NCBI GenBank assembly: GCA_902588515.1
Contig: CACIPP010000012.1
Location: 1-8,963, forward strand
Length of the DNA stretch: 8,963 bases
Source: GCA-002704185 sp902588515
Lineage (GTDB): Bacteria > Pseudomonadota > Alphaproteobacteria > Pelagibacterales > Pelagibacteraceae
Reading direction: 5' to 3'
Under the pieces are notes generated by a model, which saw nothing but the letters and a program-made list of their open reading frames with translations, had not been told where the DNA came from and searched no databases. The position numbers and the translations under genes are program-made. Shown piece by piece: positions 1 to 6,661 of the stretch. The stretch's first letter is position 1; every line of letters starts with the position of its first letter.

Positions 1-1
1 T

Positions 2-721
2 ATAAGAAAAAAAGATTTTTTCCTATTTTTAAGAAGCGACGGTTTTAAAGAATACAAAATAAAATTTGGTTTTATAGGTTATTACTTTTATTATATAATG
101 TTTTATTTTTTTAAAAAAAATACAAATATTTTTTCAGTTTCATCTACTTTCACTAATATACATAAAACAAAAGTAATTTACCCCTCCGAAATAACAAACA
201 CATGGAATACTAGAACCCAATATAAAAAGATTAAAAAACAAATTAATTTTTTATATGTTGGTAGATTTAAGGTTGAGAAAGGCTATAATTTTTTAATAAA
301 TCTATTCGATAAATTAAGCGTTAATTACAAATTAAATATGGTGGGAAGTACTAAAAACAAGAAATATTTAAAGAAAAATATTAAAACGTACAAATATATT
401 TATGATATTAAATATTTAAAAAAATTTTACGATAATTCTAATATATTTATATTACCATCATATACTGAGGGATATCCACAAGTTATATTAGAAAGTCTTT
501 CGCGGTTGAGACCAGTAATAGTATTTTCTGAAATTGCTTTTTTAAAAAAACAATTTAAGCATGGCATATTCGTATCTAAGAGAAATGTTTTAGATTTTGA
601 AAATACTGTTAAACATATAGTTACAAATTATGATAAAATTATTAAAAATATGAAAAAAAATAAAATATTACTTAAAAAAGATTACCAAAAATCTATTTTA
701 GAATATCTAAATTATGAATAA
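2..721 (+). CDS. GT4-type (GT-B fold) glycosyltransferase, 5' end cut off by window edge
   Basis: The protein transfers a sugar from an activated donor to a growing cell-surface glycan on the cytoplasmic side; the donor and acceptor cannot be read from sequence. The frame is open from base 2 without a stop, and the residues before the first ATG (98) look like real family sequence (RSDGFKEY near bases 32-55), so that ATG is internal and the true start lies left of the window. About 239 residues are visible; roughly 100 or more N-terminal residues are probably missing compared with usual GT4 enzymes. The C-terminal donor-binding domain shows YVGRFKVEKG (bases 254-283) and the EX7E signature in TEGYPQVILE, with glutamates at 467-469 and 491-493. 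The stop overlaps the next start by 8 bp (ATGAATAA), implying translational coupling. Family is seen directly; specificity is unknown. Confidence 0.88.
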   Translation: MRKKDFFLFLRSDGFKEYKIKFGFIGYYFYYIMFYFFKKNTNIFSVSSTFTNIHKTKVIYPSEITNTWNTRTQYKKIKKQINFLYVGRFKVEKGYNFLINLFDKLSVNYKLNMVGSTKNKKYLKKNIKTYKYIYDIKYLKKFYDNSNIFILPSYTEGYPQVILESLSRLRPVIVFSEIAFLKKQFKHGIFVSKRNVLDFENTVKHIVTNYDKIIKNMKKNKILLKKDYQKSILEYLNYE

Positions 722-1715
722 TATATTTATTTTAGTAGGACTTTATTTTATTATTAATTTAATTTTATTACAAAATTATCAAAGACTTGCAAAAAAAATA
801 AATTTGTATGACAAGCCGGACAATAAATTAAAAAAACATATAAAAAAAGTTCCTATTTTGGGCGGCATTATCTTACTAATAAATTTCTTAATTATATTGC
901 CAGTATCTATTTTAATATTTGATTTTTTAATCTTTGATAAAAAAAGAGAAATTTTCTCTCTTTTTTTCTTGATAATATCATTTTTCTTAATTGGTTTTTT
1001 TGATGACAAAATTAAAATGTCTTCAAATATGAGAATATTTTTAGGTATTTTTGTATTATTAATATCTATTTCACTAAACAATGATTTATTAATTCAAATA
1101 TTACAATTTTCTTTTTATGAGAAAAGAATTTATTTAGAAAATATTTCATATATTTTTACAATATTTGCATTTTTAGCATTTATTCATGCAATTAATATGT
1201 TCGATGGTTTAAATGCCCAAGTTTTATTATATTTTATTATCATCAATACATTTTTATTTATAATTTCTTCATTTAATATATTTTACTTTTCACTTTATTT
1301 TCCTTTAATTTCAATTTTAATACTTAATTACAATTCAAGAGTATTTCTCGGTGATGGAGGTAGTTATTTGTTAGCTGCTTTGTATGCTTACTTAATAATT
1401 TACGAGTTTAATATCACAAAAAATATCTCTTTTTCAGATCATATTTTAATTTTAATGATAATTCCCGGGTTAGAGTTACTTAGATTATCATTTATAAGAT
1501 TGATAAATGGAAAAAATATTTTCGATGGTGATCTTAATCATATTCATCATATTCTCAAAAAAAATCATGGACTTTTTAATACAAACGTAATTGTTTTAAG
1601 TTTGGTTCTAACCCCGATTTTATTACTTTATGCTAATATAAATTCTTTTATCATCATTTTTTTGACAATATTATCATATTTTATTTTAATTTTTTATAAT
1701 AAAAAATTTAAATAA
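714..1715 (+). CDS. WecA/MraY-family polyprenyl-phosphate sugar-1-phosphate transferase
   Basis: This integral membrane enzyme of the GT4-numbered MraY/WecA/TagO family would transfer a sugar-1-phosphate (typically GlcNAc-1-P or a related HexNAc) from a UDP-sugar to undecaprenyl phosphate, initiating glycan assembly. Of 333 residues most lie in about ten or eleven hydrophobic segments. Family motifs are in order: PILGG (47-51), GFFDDK with the Asp pair at 97-98, NMFDGLNA (161-168), FLGDGGS (211-217, Asp214), and DLNHIHH (273-279), whose HxHH form points to the WecA/TagO branch and not to MraY proper. A conserved P-x-x-D position preceding a leucine-rich helix reads PGLE here (Glu254). The length matches WecA-like proteins. 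The start overlaps the upstream stop by 8 bp and there is no Shine-Dalgarno. The exact UDP-sugar cannot be inferred. Confidence 0.92.
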   Translation: MNNIFILVGLYFIINLILLQNYQRLAKKINLYDKPDNKLKKHIKKVPILGGIILLINFLIILPVSILIFDFLIFDKKREIFSLFFLIISFFLIGFFDDKIKMSSNMRIFLGIFVLLISISLNNDLLIQILQFSFYEKRIYLENISYIFTIFAFLAFIHAINMFDGLNAQVLLYFIIINTFLFIISSFNIFYFSLYFPLISILILNYNSRVFLGDGGSYLLAALYAYLIIYEFNITKNISFSDHILILMIIPGLELLRLSFIRLINGKNIFDGDLNHIHHILKKNHGLFNTNVIVLSLVLTPILLLYANINSFIIIFLTILSYFILIFYNKKFK

Positions 1716-1727
1716 ATTAATATATTT

Positions 1728-3017
1728 ATGAAATATTCAAAAAATTTTGATACCTTTAATTTTACAATTTTTTTATTAATTCCATTTTTTCTTACATTAA
1801 GTGTATTTATTACAGATGTTTTTTTTTCTATTCTATTTTTTTTAGTTTTATATAAATTGATTAAAAAAAATTATCATTTTGATACTAACATATTTTTTTA
1901 TTACTTATTATTTTTTCATTTAGTTACGTTTATATCGGCATCTACTAACGTTTATGGCGACTTAAGATTATCGGGGATGGGATATATAAGATTTTTGTTA
2001 TTTTATATCGTAATAGTAACAATTTTAAACTCTATAAATAAAGAAACTTATAAAAATAAAATTATTTACATTTTTGTATTACTACTCTTTTTATTATTAG
2101 ACTCTCTGTATCAATTTTTTTCAGGTAAAGATTTTTTCGGCAATAAATTATTTAATCAAAGAGTGTCTGGATATTTTGGAGATGATTTAGTGTTAGGAAG
2201 TTTTTTTGCCAGAATTCTACCTATATTAATTTTCTTTACTATCCTAGGTGGTAAGAATTTCTCTCGTAAAGAAAATGTTTTTTACATGTTTTTTTATACT
2301 TTATCATTTATTATTATTTATCTATCGGGGGAAAGAACAGCCGTTTTTATGATTTTCTTTTTCTTTTTCTTTGTAATAATATTTTTGCAAGACTTAAGAA
2401 AATTATTTTTAAAATCCTTTCTTTTTTCAGTGTTAATAATTTTCATTATTTCCTTATTTAATCTAGGAAAATATGATCCTAATAATAGAATTATAGTTAA
2501 AACTTCTAAACAAATAGTTCTTGATAATTCAAACAAAACCGCACTAAAAAATGAAAATTTAAAAAAGAAATTTTATATATATTCTAAACATCACGAAGGC
2601 CATTTATTGTTAGCTTACGATTTGTTTAAAAAAAATGTTATTTTTGGAACTGGTGTTAGAGGATTCAAATCTTATTGTAGAGATGTTAAATATATAAGTA
2701 AAGTTGGACAATGTACACACCATCCTCATAATATTTTATTTCAAATATTGTCTGAATTAGGACTAATTGGATTTACTTTTTACATTATTGGGACTTTTTT
2801 TATTATTTTTTGTTTTTTTAAAATTATGACGTTTAAGAGAAAATCTGAAAAAGCATATCAATTATTTGCTGTAAGTCTTATTGGTATAACTATGAATTTT
2901 ATTCCCTTTTTACCATCAGGTAATTTTTTTAATTCCTGGTTGTCTTATATTTTTTATATGAACTTTGGTATCTTTTCATATTCATTTTATGAATTTAAAA
3001 AGGTAAATAATAAATAA
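1728..3017 (+). CDS. O-antigen ligase/polymerase-type membrane protein (Wzy/WaaL/PglL superfamily)
   Basis: A 429-residue polytopic protein with about ten to twelve hydrophobic segments. The superfamily takes undecaprenyl-diphosphate-linked glycans in the periplasm and either polymerises them (Wzy), joins them to lipid A core (WaaL) or to protein (PglL/PilO). Evidence is the SGERTA motif after a membrane segment (200-205, Arg203), then a large hydrophilic loop (about 246-335), then THHPHN (330-335) followed by Q, L, E and G at spaced positions (Gln339, Glu343, Gly345, Gly348), a typical ligase/Wzy pattern with catalytic His. The loop carries two cysteines (317 and 329) just before the HPHN motif that could form a disulfide if this loop is periplasmic. 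It starts 12 bp after the transferase stop. Sequence alone does not decide between polymerase, lipid A ligase and protein O-glycosyltransferase. Confidence 0.85.
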   Translation: MKYSKNFDTFNFTIFLLIPFFLTLSVFITDVFFSILFFLVLYKLIKKNYHFDTNIFFYYLLFFHLVTFISASTNVYGDLRLSGMGYIRFLLFYIVIVTILNSINKETYKNKIIYIFVLLLFLLLDSLYQFFSGKDFFGNKLFNQRVSGYFGDDLVLGSFFARILPILIFFTILGGKNFSRKENVFYMFFYTLSFIIIYLSGERTAVFMIFFFFFFVIIFLQDLRKLFLKSFLFSVLIIFIISLFNLGKYDPNNRIIVKTSKQIVLDNSNKTALKNENLKKKFYIYSKHHEGHLLLAYDLFKKNVIFGTGVRGFKSYCRDVKYISKVGQCTHHPHNILFQILSELGLIGFTFYIIGTFFIIFCFFKIMTFKRKSEKAYQLFAVSLIGITMNFIPFLPSGNFFNSWLSYIFYMNFGIFSYSFYEFKKVNNK

Positions 3018-3023
3018 TTAGTT

Positions 3024-4763
3024 ATGAATATATTTTCAAATTTCTGGTTTTTTTTAGATAATAAAGAAAAAAAATTCTTTTTTTTAATTGTTATATTATC
3101 TATTTTCCAAGCACTGTTAGAGATGATTGGTATAGCAACAGTAATACCTTTTATTACCTTTTTATTAAAACCGGAAAGTTTTGATAACTTAAATTTTTTG
3201 CCTGAATATATTAATTTTGATTTAATATCTCAAAGCAAATTTATATTAATTTTTTGTATTATATTGTTTTCAATTTTTTTAATCAAAAATATAATAATAT
3301 TCATTACCAATAACTTTACTTATAAGTTCATTTATCTCCTAAGAACTAAAATATATAATAAACTTTTGCAGAAAATGCTTGCTCAAAATTATTTGTTTTT
3401 TGTGAAAAAAGGAATGTCGAAAATTTTTAATGCGACTTATTCTGAAAGTAATAACTTTGCTGCAAATATAGTGAGACCAATTATTCATTTAATAACGGAA
3501 TTTTTGGTATGTTTTGGTATTATTACACTTGTTATTATTACAGGCTTTGTAGATGGCTTACTCTTAATTTTACCAATTATAGTTTTAGTTGGTCTTTTTC
3601 TTAAGAAAATAAATAAATCTATTAAGGCATGGTCCAATCAAAGAATTGTAAACAATGAGAATATTTTTAATTTAAACTACAATTTAATAAACGGTATTAA
3701 AGAAATTTTAATTTATGATAAAGTTAAGAAAATTTTATTAAACTTTGGTAGTGTTTTAAAATCTGCAGAGCAAGTAGATACTAAAAACTCTGTGATAGTA
3801 ACTTTACCAAGAATTTTGCTCGAACAAGCGATAATATTAGTATTTATCTCTATAATATTAACAATGAGCTATTTTGGTAACTCTTATGATAATATATTAG
3901 TTATTCTAACTTTTTATTTAGCAATTGCATATAGACTAGTGCCATCAATAAATAAAATATTTGTAGCATATCAACAAATTAAATTTGGAAAGCCATCACT
4001 CCCATATATAATGGAGTATTATAATCTAAAAAATAAGATCTCTAAAAGCCATGTTAGCAAAAATCAAATCATAAATGAAAATAAACAAAAAACTTTATCA
4101 AGTAATATAGAATTAAAAGATATAGCATTCGCATATCCTAATTCAGATACAGTTTTAAAAAATATAAATATTAAAATTAATAAAAACGAAATAGTTGGTA
4201 TTTTTGGAGAAAGTGGTTCGGGTAAATCTACATTAATTAATATTTTAATTGGTTTAATTAAACCAACACGAGGCAGTCTATATCTCGACGGTAATAATAT
4301 AGTAAGTGATGAAGATATGAGACAATATCAAAACTTATTTAGTATATCATCACAAGATAGCTTTTTAATAAATGGTAGTATAAAGGATAATATAATTTTT
4401 GGCTCTAATTCTGAAATTTCAAATGATAAATTAAATGAAGCAATAAGTGACGCATGTTTAGTTAACACAATTCAAGATATGAAATATGGATTAGAAACGG
4501 ATGTTGGCCTCACATTAAAAAAATTATCTTCGGGACAAAAGCAAAGAATTTCTCTAGCAAGATGTTTTTATTTAAATAAAGATATCATGATATTTGATGA
4601 AGCCACTAATGCTTTGGACGAGCAAAATGAAAAAAATATCTTTGAATACATTAAAAATTTAAAAAATAAAAAAACTATAATAATTGTTTCGCATAATTTA
4701 AATAACTTAAAAATATGTGATAGTATTTATAACATAACAAATAAATCATTAGAAAAAAAATGA
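3024..4763 (+). CDS. PglK-like ABC flippase for lipid-linked oligosaccharide (fused membrane and ATPase domains)
   Basis: A 579-residue type IV ABC half-transporter that probably works as a homodimer to flip a polyprenyl-diphosphate-linked oligosaccharide across the inner membrane. Six hydrophobic helices fall in residues 18-305 and the ATPase occupies about 360-579. All nucleotide-binding motifs are intact: Walker A GESGSGKST (395-403), Q-loop Gln444, signature LSSGQ (501-505), Walker B IMIFDE with catalytic Glu526, D-loop ALDE (530-533), H-loop His557. The membrane domain recalls Campylobacter PglK/WlaB: the start of TM1 (LEMIGIATVIPFI) and AYRLVPSINKI near 302-312 (PglK has a similar YRLMPSANRI, recalled not searched). 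Position between the ligase (6 bp) and galE (22 bp) fits glycan flipping. A drug or peptide exporter is the main alternative, less likely in this context. Confidence 0.87.
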   Translation: MNIFSNFWFFLDNKEKKFFFLIVILSIFQALLEMIGIATVIPFITFLLKPESFDNLNFLPEYINFDLISQSKFILIFCIILFSIFLIKNIIIFITNNFTYKFIYLLRTKIYNKLLQKMLAQNYLFFVKKGMSKIFNATYSESNNFAANIVRPIIHLITEFLVCFGIITLVIITGFVDGLLLILPIIVLVGLFLKKINKSIKAWSNQRIVNNENIFNLNYNLINGIKEILIYDKVKKILLNFGSVLKSAEQVDTKNSVIVTLPRILLEQAIILVFISIILTMSYFGNSYDNILVILTFYLAIAYRLVPSINKIFVAYQQIKFGKPSLPYIMEYYNLKNKISKSHVSKNQIINENKQKTLSSNIELKDIAFAYPNSDTVLKNINIKINKNEIVGIFGESGSGKSTLINILIGLIKPTRGSLYLDGNNIVSDEDMRQYQNLFSISSQDSFLINGSIKDNIIFGSNSEISNDKLNEAISDACLVNTIQDMKYGLETDVGLTLKKLSSGQKQRISLARCFYLNKDIMIFDEATNALDEQNEKNIFEYIKNLKNKKTIIIVSHNLNNLKICDSIYNITNKSLEKK

Positions 4764-4773
4764 AACAAATGCT

Positions 4774-4791
4774 TTTTAAATTTTAATGAAA
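4774..4791 (+). promoter_or_regulatory. Start-context repeat, copy 1 (galE)
   Basis: An 18-nt sequence, TTTTAAATTTTAATGAAA, spans the galE start codon (ATG at 4786) and is identical to that around the GT2 gene start. It has no Shine-Dalgarno. It may be a preferred translation-initiation context in this genome, or chance in AT-rich DNA. Confidence 0.35.
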
Positions 4792-5745
4792 GTTTTAATT
4801 ACAGGTGGAGCAGGTTATATAGGCAGTCATGTAGCATTACATTTTTTAGATCAAGGTCATTCTGTTACAATAATTGATAATTTAAGCACTGGTAATAAAA
4901 AATTAATTCCAAAAAAAGCAAAATTTGTTAAAACTGATATTTCGAATGACAAAAAAATTTCAAATATATTAAAAAAAAAATTCGATATCGTTTTGCATTT
5001 TGCGGCATATGTTAATAATGTCGAATCAATTAAAAATTCAAAAAAATATTATTTAAATAATTTTGAAAAATCAAAAAATTTTATAGATTGTTGTATTAAA
5101 AATAATATTAAATATTTTATCTATTCATCTACAGCAGCAGTATATGGAAATTCATTAAAGAAAGTGAAAGAAAGGTCGAAAAAAAAAGCTTTGACACCTT
5201 ACGCAAAATCTAAAATGAGAACTGAGAATTATTTGCTAAATAAAAAAAAAAAAATGAATTTTATTATTCTTAGATACTTTAATGTCTGCGGTGCTGATAA
5301 AAGTCTTAGATCAGGATTCTCAAAAAAAAATTTATCTAATATTTTTGTAAAATTATGCTATTGCGCAAAATTCAAAAAAAAATTTATAATTAATGGATCG
5401 AATTATGATACTTCGGATGGTACACCTGTAAGAGATTTCATACATGTTAGTGACTTAGCTATACTACATTACAAGTTTTCAAACCTAATGATTCATCAAA
5501 ATAAATCAGGTATTTTTAATTGTGGTTACGGTAAAGGATACTCAGTTAAAAATATTTTTGATATATTTAATAAAAATTTGACTCACAAAATCTCGTATAA
5601 GATTGGAAGCAAAAGAAAAAATGACATAATTTATTCTGTTGCGGACATAAAAAAATTAAAAAATAGTATAAAATGGCGTCCGAAATATTTTTCCTTAAAT
5701 AAAATTTGTAAGTCATCACTTAAATGGTATTTAAACAATAATTGA
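4786..5745 (+). CDS. galE: UDP-glucose/UDP-N-acetylglucosamine 4-epimerase, GalE family
   Basis: A cytoplasmic NAD-dependent epimerase inverting C4 of UDP-hexoses, giving UDP-Gal or UDP-GalNAc for the glycosyltransferases. Its 319 residues are slightly shorter than E. coli GalE (338). It shows the Rossmann motif GGAGYIGS (7-14), SSTAAVYG (114-121) with Thr116 at the catalytic Ser/Thr position, the catalytic pair Tyr139/Lys143 in PYAKSK, RYFNVCGAD (163-171), and GTPVRDFIHVSDLA (212-225). Aligned without gaps to the E. coli C-terminal region (recalled from memory), Ser284 falls on E. coli Tyr299, the gate residue; a small residue there is associated with acceptance of N-acetylated substrates, so UDP-GlcNAc/GalNAc use is inferred. 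A run of 13 adenines (5242-5254) lies inside the gene. It is followed after 3 bp by an SDR paralogue. Confidence 0.94.
   Translation: MKVLITGGAGYIGSHVALHFLDQGHSVTIIDNLSTGNKKLIPKKAKFVKTDISNDKKISNILKKKFDIVLHFAAYVNNVESIKNSKKYYLNNFEKSKNFIDCCIKNNIKYFIYSSTAAVYGNSLKKVKERSKKKALTPYAKSKMRTENYLLNKKKKMNFIILRYFNVCGADKSLRSGFSKKNLSNIFVKLCYCAKFKKKFIINGSNYDTSDGTPVRDFIHVSDLAILHYKFSNLMIHQNKSGIFNCGYGKGYSVKNIFDIFNKNLTHKISYKIGSKRKNDIIYSVADIKKLKNSIKWRPKYFSLNKICKSSLKWYLNNN
5242..5254 (+). repeat. Run of 13 adenines inside galE
   Basis: Thirteen consecutive A residues encode the lysines at about residues 153-156 plus the first base of Met157. They lie between the catalytic block and RYFNVCGAD. A slip of one base, in replication or transcription, would shift the frame in the middle of the enzyme. 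It is the longest homopolymer noticed in the window; a 10-A run (4971-4980, same gene) and a 12-A run (6580-6591, next gene) accompany it. Confidence 0.9.
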
Positions 5746-5748
5746 AAA

Positions 5749-6621
5749 ATGACAAAGACTTTAACTATTATAATTGGTCTTAGAAGCACAATATCTGAGT
5801 CCCAAAAAAAAATTATCAAAAATTCTATTGTAATATCCTCGGATTTTTTAAAATTTCAAAAGAAAATAATGAAAATTAAAAAGTATAATTTTAATTTGAT
5901 TTTTAATAATTTTTATCCTTCGGCTAAAATTGATAAAGTCAATGAAAAAAATTATTTACAGCTAAATGAGTTATGCCTTAAAAATCTTTCATTAATCCTG
6001 AGTATACTAAACCCAAGAAAAATTAAAAAAATATTTTATACAAGCAGCTCATCAGTATACATTTTCTCAAAAGAGCTCAATCATGATTTTATAGATCATA
6101 AAAATAGAAGACTACAAGCGGCTTATAAATTAGCTGCAGAAAATTTAATTACAAATTATTCATTGAGAAATAAAATTAAATATTATGTTATGAGGGTATT
6201 CAACACGTATGGTAATAGTTGTGATAAATTTTCTTTCATAGAAAAAATTATTTATTCAAAAAATAAACGTAAAAAAATTGTTTTAAATAATGGTGGTTTA
6301 GCCTATAGAGATTTTATACATATAGACGATGTATCTAATATCTATAATAATTTCATAAAAAAAAATTTTAAATCAGGGTTTTACGATGTTGGATCTGGTC
6401 GAGGGTATAAAATTCTTGATATAATTAATTTTGTAAACTTCAAAAAAAATTTAATTATAAAAAGAAAATTATTAGAAAGAAAATATTCAATCGCTAATTT
6501 AAATAAATTGAAAAAAATTAATCGAGGTAATAAGATAAAAAAATTAGATGAATATTTAATAAATAATTGTAAACTGAGTAAAAAAAAAAAATTAAAGAAC
6601 ATTCCATTTAGGAGACCATAA
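5749..6621 (+). CDS. Degenerate extended-SDR (epimerase/dehydratase-like) protein, possible pseudo-enzyme
   Basis: A 290-residue member of the NAD-dependent epimerase/dehydratase fold, recognised from its middle and C-terminal parts: YTSSSSVY (97-104), KLAAENLI (127-134), MRVFNTYGN (148-156), YRDFIHIDDVSNIY (186-199) and DVGSGRGY (213-220), matching the corresponding blocks of the GalE just upstream. Two hallmark sites are altered. The N-terminal nucleotide motif GxxGxxG is not present; the strand runs into IIIGLRSTIS (7-16). The YxxxK pair is broken: in QAAYKLAAE (123-131) the Lys is Lys127 but the residue four before it is Gln123, with a Tyr directly before the Lys. It has no frameshift and starts 3 bp after galE, so it seems maintained. 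It may be an altered reductase, a partner of GalE or a non-catalytic binding protein; substrate unknown. The C-terminus is very basic and includes a 12-A tract (6580-6591). Confidence 0.8.
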   Translation: MTKTLTIIIGLRSTISESQKKIIKNSIVISSDFLKFQKKIMKIKKYNFNLIFNNFYPSAKIDKVNEKNYLQLNELCLKNLSLILSILNPRKIKKIFYTSSSSVYIFSKELNHDFIDHKNRRLQAAYKLAAENLITNYSLRNKIKYYVMRVFNTYGNSCDKFSFIEKIIYSKNKRKKIVLNNGGLAYRDFIHIDDVSNIYNNFIKKNFKSGFYDVGSGRGYKILDIINFVNFKKNLIIKRKLLERKYSIANLNKLKKINRGNKIKKLDEYLINNCKLSKKKKLKNIPFRRP

Positions 6622-6661
6622 ATTTGATTATTTATAATTAATATTATAAGCATAATTTAAT

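Noticed and set aside
98..100. ATG at 98 as start of the first glycosyltransferase
   Set aside because: The same frame is open to the window edge and encodes family-like sequence upstream, so this is an internal Met.
779..1081. Antisense open frame of about 100 codons opposite the WecA-like gene
   Set aside because: It mirrors a well-supported membrane protein gene, has no recognisable motif and is explained by the low GC of the stop-poor opposite frame.
1819..1827. Nine-T run early in the ligase gene as a transcription terminator or phase-variation site
   Set aside because: No preceding G/C-rich stem, and T runs of this size recur in membrane genes of this composition.
2318..2536. Antisense open frame opposite the ligase-type gene
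   Set aside because: Its lysine-rich stretch is the reverse of the phenylalanine-rich TTT codons of the membrane protein; no independent evidence.
6632..6649. Inverted repeat (7-bp A/T stem, TAAT loop) and a TATAAT hexamer before the PQQ-like gene
   Set aside because: All-A/T hairpins and TATAAT strings are expected by chance here; no -35 at proper spacing and no G/C stem with T-run for a terminator.
6381..6653. Antisense open frame covering the end of the SDR gene and the following spacer
   Set aside because: Phe/Leu-rich translation is the complement of lysine-rich sense codons; no motifs or start signal.
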